Positions 1 through 5,433 of a stretch of 7,855 nucleotides of DNA are shown here, piece by piece; the first letter of the stretch is position 1, and each line of letters opens with the position of its first letter. The stretch comes from Chloroflexota bacterium (GTDB taxonomy: Bacteria > Chloroflexota > Anaerolineae > Anaerolineales > UBA11858): positions 1 through 7,855 of the forward strand of contig DAOUWT010000110.1 of NCBI GenBank assembly GCA_030666985.1. The letters are read 5' to 3'. A program made the position numbers and the translations under genes. The notes under the pieces were generated by a model that had not been told where the DNA came from, did no database searches, and was given only the letters and a program-made list of their open reading frames with translations.

Positions 1-144
1 CAGGATGTGGCCATCCTGCTCGAGCGTACCGAGTACCCCGTGAATTCCCAAAGAGCCCTAAATTTTTCTCGGTTTCCAATCATGCACTTACAGGATACCG
101 TTTCCTTGTTAACAGAGAAATATCTCGTTGTAAAAAAGTTGTAA
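1..144 (+). CDS. 3' end of an unrecognised gene (partial)
   Basis: Frame 1 is open from the window edge to a TAA at 142-144 and gives 47 residues, starting QDVAILLERTEYPV and ending LTEKYLVVKKL. The composition looks protein-like (mixed hydrophobic and charged residues, no low complexity). A strong rho-independent terminator begins 36 bases after the stop, which is what the end of a transcription unit should look like. I do not recognise the family, and the visible part has no diagnostic motif. Frame 3 is also open across this stretch and runs into the antitoxin frame, but its translation is less protein-like and passes through the terminator, so frame 1 is preferred. The true start lies outside the window. 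Confidence 0.5.
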   Translation, partial: QDVAILLERTEYPVNSQRALNFSRFPIMHLQDTVSLLTEKYLVVKKL

Positions 145-179
145 AATGGGGGTTGGTGGTTAGGGATCAGGGAATCAGG

Positions 180-215
180 AGAGCCGAGCGAATAAAATCG
201 CTCGGCTCTTTTTTT
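180..215 (+). terminator. Intrinsic terminator of the upstream gene
   Basis: A perfect 12-base-pair stem (arms AGAGCCGAGCGA at 180-191 and TCGCTCGGCTCT at 198-209) with a 6-base loop is followed by a run of seven T (209-215). This is a textbook rho-independent terminator for the gene ending at 144. It isolates the toxin-antitoxin promoter downstream. The arms recur almost exactly at 1049-1078. Confidence 0.9.
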
Positions 216-239
216 GCAGTGAGTAAAATCGAATTTGGA

Positions 240-269
240 TTGACTATTTACTCGCCCACCTCGTATAAT
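240..269 (+). promoter_or_regulatory. Sigma70-type promoter of the toxin-antitoxin operon
   Basis: TTGACT (240-245), an 18-base spacer and TATAAT (264-269) form a near-consensus promoter, with transcription expected to start near 276 and a leader of about 75 bases. It lies after the terminator at 180-215 and before the ATG at 351, which supports the short antitoxin start. An imperfect inverted repeat just downstream (AGAAAAG 284-290, CTTTTTCT 295-302) sits where an autoregulatory operator could be, but that is only a position-based guess. Confidence 0.75.
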
Positions 270-350
270 GTGATAAATGCAAGAGAAAAGTACCCTTTTT
301 CTAAAGTTACGAATATCAGTCCCCATTTACAATGGATACCGGGAGAGAAG

Positions 351-665
351 ATGACAACACTTAGTATTACAGCAACATTAGAAACGAGCGTCCAACGATT
401 ATTTCCAGATTTGAGTATAGATCACGTATTGGCTGAACTGCTTTTCGAGCGTGCTCAAAAAAACCTGATTAAGTATCGTACACTTAATCGTAAATTCACT
501 GCAAAATATCAACAGCCCTTTGAAAAGTTTCGCCAAGAAATTCTAGACTCACATCCTGGTTTTGAGAAGGAACAAGACTATTTCGACTGGGAGCTTGCTG
601 TGACAGGAATAGCCGACATGGAAGTTGAAATAGAACGTTTAAGTGATCTCCTTCATAGCGCATGA
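351..665 (+). CDS. Putative antitoxin, first gene of a toxin-antitoxin pair
   Basis: A 104-residue, charged, predicted mostly helical protein. The ATG at 351 is chosen because a purine-rich ribosome-binding stretch (GGGAGAGAAG, 341-350) lies directly before it, and because the longer in-frame start at 153 would place the terminator and the promoter inside the gene. The C-terminal half (FEKFRQEI near 57-64, then EKEQDYFDWELAVTGIADME near 72-91) resembles small antitoxin-like partners seen next to TumE/DUF6516-type genes; this is recalled family knowledge, not a search. The N-terminus (residues 1-30) may form the DNA-binding or dimerising part, but no clear ribbon-helix-helix or AbrB motif is visible. 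It overlaps the next gene by 4 bases (ATGA at 662-665), so translation is probably coupled. Expected role: neutralise the second product and repress the operon. Family assignment is tentative. Confidence 0.65.
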   Translation: MTTLSITATLETSVQRLFPDLSIDHVLAELLFERAQKNLIKYRTLNRKFTAKYQQPFEKFRQEILDSHPGFEKEQDYFDWELAVTGIADMEVEIERLSDLLHSA

Positions 666-1015
666 CAGTGAAACAGTTATTAGCCGCCCTCCATCGTGAG
701 CATACTCGCCGGGCATATATACAGCGCGTGCAGATTCTCGATCACAGCCAGAACCTGCTAAAGGCGCGGCTTTATATCTCTGAAGAACTTTTCGTGCAGG
801 TTTATCGAAATAATCGTTTCAATACGACGAATCTGGCTCTGATTTACCGCAATGAACGGATATACGCACGCGATCAGTTGGGCGATAATTGGCACCGGCA
901 TCCTAATGATAATCCGAATCAACACGATACGAGTCCCGAGGGCCGTCGAGCAATTAAGTTAACCGAGTTTCTGGATGAAATTGAAACCATACTCGCCACA
1001 CTCGGTTTACCATAA
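662..1015 (+). CDS. Putative TumE/DUF6516-like toxin
   Basis: A 117-residue protein whose ATG overlaps the antitoxin stop (ATGA), so no separate ribosome-binding site is needed. Residues 33-65 contain alternating hydrophobic stretches (LKARLYI, LFVQVYR, LALIYRN) consistent with a beta-sheet core. Next comes a conserved-looking block with an aromatic-histidine motif, WHRHP (77-81), then HDTSPEGRR (88-96) and a final helix FLDEIETIL (103-111). This W-H-x-H-P and H-D-x-S-P-E-G pattern matches my memory of the DUF6516/TumE proteins, described as toxic components of type II systems; the biochemical target is not evident here. His78, His80 and His88 are reasonable candidates for functional residues by inference. 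The two-gene layout, small sizes, overlap, private promoter and terminator all fit a toxin-antitoxin module. It could alternatively be an uncharacterised gene pair with another role. Confidence 0.65.
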   Translation: MTVKQLLAALHREHTRRAYIQRVQILDHSQNLLKARLYISEELFVQVYRNNRFNTTNLALIYRNERIYARDQLGDNWHRHPNDNPNQHDTSPEGRRAIKLTEFLDEIETILATLGLP

Positions 1016-1048
1016 GAATTACTACCTATTCAGTATTCAGTGAACAAA

Positions 1049-1083
1049 AGAGCCAAGCGATTTCACTCGCTCGGCTCTTTTTT
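1049..1083. terminator. Bidirectional terminator between toxin and kinase genes
   Basis: Arms AGAGCCAAGCGA (1049-1060) and TCGCTCGGCTCT (1067-1078) form a hairpin with T1078-T1083 on the + strand and four T at the matching place on the minus strand. On + there is one A-C mismatch (1055/1072); on the minus strand the same position is a G-U wobble, so the hairpin is more stable in the kinase transcript. It serves two convergent genes and is nearly the same sequence as the terminator at 180-215. Confidence 0.85.
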
Positions 1084-1092
1084 GTTAGTTAG

Positions 1093-1156
1093 TTAGTTGG
1101 GTAGTTTGGTAGTTGTCCCCTCTGGTTCTTTTGCATCATCTGGTTCTTCTGTCTTC
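1093..1156 (-). other. Possible out-of-frame C-terminal tail of the kinase
   Basis: Skipping one base at the kinase stop (GGG TGA to GGG-T-GAG) opens a frame encoding EKTEEPDDAK then EPEGTTTKLPN before a TAA at 1093-1095. The acidic, proline-rich composition looks like a natural flexible tail rather than random sequence, though the last codons come from the GTTAGTTAGTT repeat. It may be the remnant of a longer protein that lost its tail through a one-base indel, a sequencing error, or chance. Confidence 0.3.
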
Positions 1157-1801
1157 TCACCCATTCGGAAAAACTAACTCCTCTTTCCCCGCTAGTTTAT
1201 CTTGGATGCGGTTTACGACAATATCCAGATGCGCGGGTTTGTGAGCAAAGTCCAAATCATCTGAGCGGATTTTCAGTACAGGGCAGAGGTCAAAGGTTTC
1301 CATCCAATCTTTATAAAAAGAATCCAACAGGGAGAGGTATTCCAGGGAGATGCCCGACTCCATGTCGCGGCCCCGCTGGCGGATGCGTTCCATGAGCACT
1401 TCGGGCGGAGCGTCCAGGTAGATCAGCAGATCCGGGCGGGGGAGGTTGCCCGTGACCAGGCTGAAGACCCGCCGGTAGGTCAGGAAATCCTGCTCGGACA
1501 TGCTCCCCTGGTGATAGAGGGCGCGGGCGAAGATTTTGGCGTCCTCGTAGATGCTGCGGTCGGCAATCGCGGAGCGTTCATCACGCGCTAGCTCCAAGTG
1601 CTGCTCGGCACGGTGTCCAAGGAAGAAGACTTGAAGATGAAAAGACCAGGCCGCCATGTCTTGGTAAAAATCCCCCAGGTAGGGGTTATCCATCACCGAC
1701 TCAAAAGCCGTGCGCCAGCCCAGACGGTCTCCTAAACGTTCGGCGAGAGAGGTTTTCCCGGTTCCAATGTTACCAGCCACAAGTACAAGCCAATTTGCCA
1801 T
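1157..1801 (-). CDS. Deoxynucleoside kinase (dCK/dGK family)
   Basis: A cytosolic enzyme that transfers the gamma-phosphate of ATP (or another NTP) to the 5'-OH of a deoxynucleoside, feeding nucleotide salvage. The 214 residues match the usual family length of about 200-230. The P-loop GNIGTGKTS is at 10-18. The probable general base Glu34 is followed by NPY (39-41). FHLQ (54-57) gives the base-contacting Gln, DRS (81-83) with Asp87 matches the (E/D)RS substrate motif, and an arginine-rich lid (RIRQRGR, 139-145) contacts phosphate. The substrate (dA, dG, dC or broad) cannot be read from this. The ATG at 1801 is preceded by an AAAGGA-like ribosome-binding site. It lies 90 bases downstream of the endonuclease stop on the same strand and may get some read-through. 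Just past its TGA another frame is open for about 20 acidic/proline residues (see findings). Composition is GC-richer than the restriction-modification genes upstream. Confidence 0.9.
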   Translation of the reverse strand: MANWLVLVAGNIGTGKTSLAERLGDRLGWRTAFESVMDNPYLGDFYQDMAAWSFHLQVFFLGHRAEQHLELARDERSAIADRSIYEDAKIFARALYHQGSMSEQDFLTYRRVFSLVTGNLPRPDLLIYLDAPPEVLMERIRQRGRDMESGISLEYLSLLDSFYKDWMETFDLCPVLKIRSDDLDFAHKPAHLDIVVNRIQDKLAGKEELVFPNG

Positions 1802-1857
1802 GTTTTTTTCCTTTGCGGATAAGAAAAATGAACTTAAATTTCCTTATTAAAGCCAAG

Positions 1858-1877
1858 AAGCCACCACAAGGCGGCCT
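1858..1877 (-). terminator. Possible weak terminator after the endonuclease gene
   Basis: On the minus strand AGGCCGCC and GGTGGCTT pair (8 pairs with wobbles) around a TTGT loop, then the sequence continues TTCTTGGCTTT. The hairpin is GC-rich but has no clean T-run, so it is at best a leaky terminator or a transcript-end structure between the endonuclease stop (1892) and the kinase start (1801). Confidence 0.3.
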
Positions 1878-1891
1878 TTATTAGTACTGCT

Positions 1892-2698
1892 CTACAGGAT
1901 TACACCATTTCTAACTCGGTCATACACGTCATCAAAGATGGCTAAAATTTCTGGATTATCACTTATCTCAGTAAGATACTGATCAACCTCCTCGTATTTG
2001 GTGTTTAGAAACTCATCGAATAATTGTGAGCCTCGCATAATATTTCTAGAGGGTGTGTGAATTGGGCCATATCTCTTTGTTGGGTTGAAGTAGTAAATTA
2101 TTGGCATTAACTCATCAGCGTCTGAAATATCAAAATATACTGCTAAACCTGCCCATGTCTTAATGAATTTTCTGTTTATGTCAGCGAATTTACCAGTGTC
2201 ATGATCATCATTATATTTCACCTCTGTAAAGATTAATTTCCCATCTTGAGTCCTGAATAAACTATCAACATCCTTGGTTATTCCTTGTCTCTGAGCATCC
2301 GTGGAGTGTTTTTCCACTTGAATAATATCTTTTAGTAGAGCGTCAAACAACGGTGTGCAATCATCAGGACTGCCTGGCAACTGACGTTCGGTGATATATG
2401 TATCAATTAACGAATCAGTTTCTGGTGTAAAATATAATCTGATCTTTTCTCCGCTCTCTGGCATGATATCTACATCTTCATCAATATTAACGATGTTCCA
2501 CATTAGTTGCTCAATAAAGTTTCCAAATTTAATGTTTAAACTTTGGAGTATACCGCTAAAGATTCGATATCTCAAAGGAATAAAATGAACTTTATTACGA
2601 TGTTTATGAGCTAGTTTTTCTATTTTGTCTTCAGAAGAACTTCCAGAAATCATTTCCAAAACAGTATCTTGAATTAACTCTTTTATTTGTTCATTCAT
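1892..2698 (-). CDS. Type II restriction endonuclease, HinfI/TdeIII-like
   Basis: A 268-residue protein predicted to cut DNA at the site protected by the adjacent methyltransferase, so GANTC by inference. The nuclease core is a PD-(D/E)XK-type arrangement: D143-x-D145 followed by a strand ending E159-V-K161 (TKDVDSLF ... LIFTEVKYND). The N-terminal block KVHFIPLRYRIFSGILQSLNIKFGNFIEQLM (36-66) resembles the start of the HinfI/TdeIII-type nucleases as I remember them. R.HinfI is of similar length (about 262 residues). Its ATG overlaps the methyltransferase stop by 8 bases (2691-2698), with an AGGGGC Shine-Dalgarno-like site at 2705-2710. Methyltransferase-first order means protection is translated before cutting. 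The gene is AT-rich compared with the kinase and the genes beyond 4143, suggesting horizontal acquisition. Three GANTC sites occur inside it (2248, 2412, 2561). The nuclease role is strong from context; exact specificity is inferred. Confidence 0.8.
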   Translation of the reverse strand: MNEQIKELIQDTVLEMISGSSSEDKIEKLAHKHRNKVHFIPLRYRIFSGILQSLNIKFGNFIEQLMWNIVNIDEDVDIMPESGEKIRLYFTPETDSLIDTYITERQLPGSPDDCTPLFDALLKDIIQVEKHSTDAQRQGITKDVDSLFRTQDGKLIFTEVKYNDDHDTGKFADINRKFIKTWAGLAVYFDISDADELMPIIYYFNPTKRYGPIHTPSRNIMRGSQLFDEFLNTKYEEVDQYLTEISDNPEILAIFDDVYDRVRNGVIL

Positions 2699-3791
2699 TG
2701 GTAAGCCCCTGTTTAGAACGAAACCTTTGACGCAAAATATCTAAAACCAATATCTCCCCGTTCTCTTCAAAATACCAGTGATCCCAGCCATTACAAGGGT
2801 TTCCATTTGACAAGTGTTTGCCAACTTGATGAATGGATCCTTCAAATCCGTTTTGAGTTCTTAATTTTGCATCAGGCTTAATCTTAGCTGTATTTTCCAT
2901 GTCTTTCCGAAAAATTAGTTTTTGGCCTGGATTGAGGTAGCCATACTCCAACAAATTCGAGAATGGAACTCTTGGAGCCTTTTTCTTTTTGCTTCTTATA
3001 TCAAATGTTGCTTCATCAAATAATTCAACTTGGGTCATTTCAATTCTTTTCCTTGCTAACCCAATATACTTTTCTTCCCTTTCTATGCCAATCCACTTCC
3101 TATGCAATCGTTTAGCAATTACACCGGTCGTACCACTTCCGAAGAACGGATCTAAAACAATATCGCCTGGTTTACTTGAAGAGAGAATAATCCTATATAA
3201 TAGAGCTTCTGGCTTTTGAGTTGAATGAGCTTTATCTCCATTTTCGTCTTTTAATCGCTCAGAACCAGTGGCTAGAGATAGTAGCCACCAATCACTACGC
3301 ATTTGTTTACCATCGTTAAATCCCTTCATGCCCTGATAATTAAAAGTATATTTAGCACCCTTTTTAGGGCTGGCCCAAATCAATGTCTCATGGGCATTCG
3401 TAAAACGAGTGCCTCTAAAATTAGGCATGGGATTGGTTTTTACCCAAATCACGTCATTCAAGAACCAATAGCCTAAATCTTGCATGATGCGACCAACCCG
3501 AAAAATATTATGATATGAGCCAATTACCCACAAAGTACCATCGGGTTTTAAAACTCTTTGACATGCCAAGAGCCAATCGTGAGTAAATTCATCATAAGCT
3601 GCGAAAGATTGAAATTGATCCCAATCATCATCTACAGCATCTACTTTTGTTAAGTTTGGCCGATGAAGCTCGTTTTGCAACTGTAGGTTATAAGGAGGAT
3701 CAGCAAATATGAGGTCAATTGAGTGTTGCGGTAAATCATTTAATATTTCTATACTATCACCTTGTAAAATCTGATTGATGGGTAAAGTCAT
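2691..3791 (-). CDS. DNA N6-adenine methyltransferase, CcrM/HinfI type (GANTC)
   Basis: Transfers a methyl group from SAM to the N6 of adenine; the close similarity to M.HinfI and Caulobacter CcrM as I recall them predicts GANTC. The order is the beta class: catalytic DPPY (31-34), a specificity region including VDDDWDQF (53-60), IGSYHNIFRVG (90-100), NPMPNFRGTRFTNAHETLIWA (120-140) and HSTQKPEALL (189-198), then the SAM-binding DPFFGSGTTG (214-223). Residues of about 272-356 (RVPFSNLLEYGYL to DILRQRF, with NGWDHWYF) match the C-terminal RAMA domain of CcrM/HinfI enzymes. The length of 366 is normal for the group. The ATG at 3791 has a GGAGGAG ribosome-binding site (3803-3809). The gene itself contains no GANTC site by my reading. 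Unlike alphaproteobacterial CcrM it is not solitary: an endonuclease overlaps its 3' end, so host defence or self-maintenance is the likely role. Confidence 0.93.
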   Translation of the reverse strand: MTLPINQILQGDSIEILNDLPQHSIDLIFADPPYNLQLQNELHRPNLTKVDAVDDDWDQFQSFAAYDEFTHDWLLACQRVLKPDGTLWVIGSYHNIFRVGRIMQDLGYWFLNDVIWVKTNPMPNFRGTRFTNAHETLIWASPKKGAKYTFNYQGMKGFNDGKQMRSDWWLLSLATGSERLKDENGDKAHSTQKPEALLYRIILSSSKPGDIVLDPFFGSGTTGVIAKRLHRKWIGIEREEKYIGLARKRIEMTQVELFDEATFDIRSKKKKAPRVPFSNLLEYGYLNPGQKLIFRKDMENTAKIKPDAKLRTQNGFEGSIHQVGKHLSNGNPCNGWDHWYFEENGEILVLDILRQRFRSKQGLTNE

Positions 3792-3847
3792 TACTTTTTT
3801 AGCTCCTCCAATTTGAATAGGCTTTTAGGAAAACATTTTACCGTTCC

Positions 3848-3856
3848 ATTATATCA
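3848..3856 (-). promoter_or_regulatory. Extended -10 promoter of the restriction-modification operon
   Basis: The minus strand reads TGATATAAT here, a perfect extended -10 (TGnTATAAT). No good -35 lies 16-18 bases upstream, which fits the extended -10 class. Transcription would start near 3841, leaving a leader of about 50 bases that ends in the GGAGGAG site before the methyltransferase ATG. Two GAATC sites (3882-3886, 3889-3893) lie about 30-45 bases upstream of the -10. Confidence 0.6.
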
Positions 3857-3871
3857 GACAGAGGGAGGGCT

Positions 3872-3914
3872 GGATGATTAGGAATCGGGAATCAGGAAAT
3901 CAGGGGATTAGAGT
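3872..3914. repeat. Degenerate heptamer/octamer repeat
   Basis: The stretch can be cut into near-identical units GGAATCG, GGAATCA, GGAAATCA, GGGGATTA (3881-3910), with a similar GGATGATTA in front. The same word style occurs at 163-179 (GGGATCA, GGGAATCA). It resembles the short tandemly repeated repetitive sequences known from cyanobacterial spacers. Two units carry GAATC, the predicted target of the neighbouring methyltransferase. Confidence 0.55.
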
Positions 3915-3986
3915 AGCGGGGGAGAAAAAATCTACGAGAATCATGAAAATCTGCGTCCCATTTTTGGTGGAAAGTTCAAATACCAT

Positions 3987-4016
3987 TTGACAGATAAGGG
4001 GTTGATTCGTTATGAT
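3987..4016 (+). promoter_or_regulatory. Sigma70-type promoter of the truncated lipoprotein gene
   Basis: A consensus TTGACA (3987-3992), an 18-base spacer and TATGAT (4011-4016) give a good promoter with a start near 4023 and a leader of about 120 bases. A GATTC site (4004-4008) lies inside the spacer, so methylation by the divergent enzyme could in principle touch it; that is inference only. Confidence 0.65.
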
Positions 4017-4032
4017 GATAATAGGCTAAATA

Positions 4033-4100
4033 ATGGGTAGTTAGCCCCATCGAATTGGGCGGTTTTCAGGGTAACGACCAACGCGGTTGGTCTACTACCC
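4033..4100 (+). other. Leader hairpins upstream of the lipoprotein gene
   Basis: Two stem-loops follow the predicted transcription start. The first is ATGGG (4033-4037) with CCCAT (4046-4050). The second is larger: GGGTA (4069-4073) pairs with TACCC (4096-4100), and inside it GACCAAC (4076-4082) pairs with GTTGGTC (4086-4092) around a GCG loop. There is no T-run, so it is not a terminator. No riboswitch class is recognised. They may shape the mRNA leader. Confidence 0.4.
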
Positions 4101-4142
4101 CACAAGTGGGAAATACTCCAAATAACCCAAGGAAGGTGTCTT

Positions 4143-4388
4143 ATGATCAAGAAACGCTATTTCATCATTTTGTGTCTCGTCCTTCTGCTCACCCTGATCG
4201 GAATCGGGGGGACAGGGTGTACGTCTCCAACATCTGGCGAGAGCGAAGGGCCAACAGAGACGGAAGAAACGGTAGAACCCGAAACTGAGCCTGCGATAAC
4301 CCTAACGCCCACTTCTAGCGCGTTTGCCAATGCCCGCGCTCAGATGGTTGAGGCCCAGATCAGAGCCAGGGGGATAATCATGGTATAG
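4143..4388 (+). pseudogene. Truncated lipoprotein-anchored protein-L-isoaspartate methyltransferase
   Basis: The ATG at 4143 follows a GGAAGG site (4131-4136) and encodes 81 residues. Residues 1-25 are a signal peptide (MIKKR, then a hydrophobic core IILCLVLLLTLIGIG) ending at GTGC with Cys26 as a likely lipidation site; the lipobox is not ideal because -3 is Gly. A Ser/Glu/Thr/Pro-rich linker (27-57) is typical of secreted Chloroflexota proteins. Residues 61-78, FANARAQMVEAQIRARGI, match the first conserved segment of protein-L-isoaspartate O-methyltransferases (usually followed by acidic and VLEAM-like residues). That family repairs isoaspartyl damage using SAM. After Ile78 the similarity stops and IMV-stop follows, with no catalytic SAM domain. 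The DNA from about 4377 on belongs instead to the convergent membrane gene. It is therefore a stump left by deletion or rearrangement. An intact copy would have been an export-tagged repair methyltransferase. Confidence 0.7.
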
Positions 4389-5407
4389 CCCAAAGCTGTC
4401 AGAGCTAAAACACCCAAGGCGATGCGCGGCTTTAGCCAATTTGCCTGAGCTGACATGCTCCCCAAACCCGAGAATAATAGGAGGGCGGCGATCACCACTG
4501 CAAAGGCGTAAGTCGGCTGGCCGAGAAGCAGAATCCAACGCTGAATGAGGGGAATTTCCAAGAACAGGAAACCCAAACCCAATAATCCAAAATATACCAA
4601 TAGGCCACTTTTCCCCTTCCAATGAGCGTGAGATGCTGCCTTTCTCTGAAAAGCCAGCGGCAAGAGAATCAAAACTGCACTGAAAACCACCACGAGGGCT
4701 AATAAAGCCAGGAGGATAAAATAGCCGCTCCCGCCAAAAGGCTGCCAGGTCTTTCCCATCGTGGATAAAATCTCTGGAGTTTGTTCCCAGGTGAAGAAGT
4801 GAAAGAAAAAGGGATGATCGTCATCGGGAGGAGAGATATTATAGGGATAGGCAGCATAGACATCCCCACGGTCGGAGGCCGCCAACAGAGCTTTCACTTG
4901 CAAGTATATCTCCGGTTCTGGCAAACGATTGAAGCGGTTCGCCTCCTCAGCTTGGATGTCGGGGGACCAGACCAAGTCGAAGCGCCGGCTCTCCAGAAAG
5001 CCGCGTGCTGTGCTGAGTTCCTCCGCCGTCCAGCTCGCGGGTTTGACCAACACGGTGAGGGTTTGGATGCCCCGGTAGGCCAGGATGACATCCCCGGGAC
5101 GCTCGACTCCGCCCTGGGTAAGGGCTTCCACCAGGGTGGTCATCAGGCGCAGGCTTTCGCTGGGGGGACTTTGCAACCAGCGGCTGATGACCAACGTCCC
5201 CTGGGGGGATAGTCTGGCGAGGGCGGATCGCAGGCCCTCCACCGTGAGGGTGTAATTCTCTGCTAAACTATAGGCCCCACTGGTGACGGGACGATAGGCA
5301 TCCGTGAGGGGGAAATAGCAGATGTCGTACACGCGCTGTTCCCGCTGCAGGAAGACCCGGCCCGGCTCGGAAACCACGTCCACTTGAGGATGAGCATACA
5401 CGTCCAC
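4340..5407 (-). CDS. C-terminal half of the membrane spermidine-synthase-like protein
   Basis: An open frame of 355 residues. The first codon is GTG (Val in the reconstructed protein) and is not a genuine start. Residues 1-60 continue the Rossmann fold: VYAHPQVDVVSEPGRVFL (3-20) and YDICYFPLTDAYRPVTSGAYSLAENYTLT (27-55), in the place where spermidine synthases carry the substrate-side YD motif. PPDDDHPFFFHFF (193-205) is a loop typical of the fused membrane type. Transmembrane segments follow at about 229-253, 268-285, 290-316 and 328-351, including LGFLFLEIPLIQRWILLLGQP. The last residues (about 346-355, PLALIWASTI) are encoded opposite the isoaspartate methyltransferase stump, so the natural C-terminus is missing. 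Polyamine synthesis cannot be claimed: classical putrescine-binding residues are not evident. Confidence 0.65.
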   Translation of the reverse strand: MDVYAHPQVDVVSEPGRVFLQREQRVYDICYFPLTDAYRPVTSGAYSLAENYTLTVEGLRSALARLSPQGTLVISRWLQSPPSESLRLMTTLVEALTQGGVERPGDVILAYRGIQTLTVLVKPASWTAEELSTARGFLESRRFDLVWSPDIQAEEANRFNRLPEPEIYLQVKALLAASDRGDVYAAYPYNISPPDDDHPFFFHFFTWEQTPEILSTMGKTWQPFGGSGYFILLALLALVVVFSAVLILLPLAFQRKAASHAHWKGKSGLLVYFGLLGLGFLFLEIPLIQRWILLLGQPTYAFAVVIAALLLFSGLGSMSAQANWLKPRIALGVLALTALGYTMIIPLALIWASTI

Positions 5408-5433
5408 GCCTGGAGCCGTTGCCGCTGCAGCAT

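Noticed and set aside
153..350. Long N-terminal extension of the antitoxin frame from the ATG at 153
   Set aside because: It would cross a strong terminator (180-215) and a good promoter (240-269). The ATG at 351 has a proper ribosome-binding site and gives a family-sized protein.
2391..2588. + strand open frame opposite the endonuclease gene
   Set aside because: A shadow of the nuclease coding sequence with no start signal or recognisable motif.
3872..3914. CRISPR-like repeat array
   Set aside because: The units are 7-8 bases and contiguous, with no spacers and no cas genes.
4055..4288. + strand open frame overlapping the lipoprotein gene start
   Set aside because: Low-complexity Arg/Gly/Asn translation in the wrong frame. 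The frame from 4143 has the signal peptide, linker and conserved methyltransferase segment.
5404..5407. GTG at 5407 as the real start of an independent second gene
   Set aside because: No ribosome-binding site, and the protein would begin inside the Rossmann fold. The restored frame upstream joins it smoothly to the N-terminal half.
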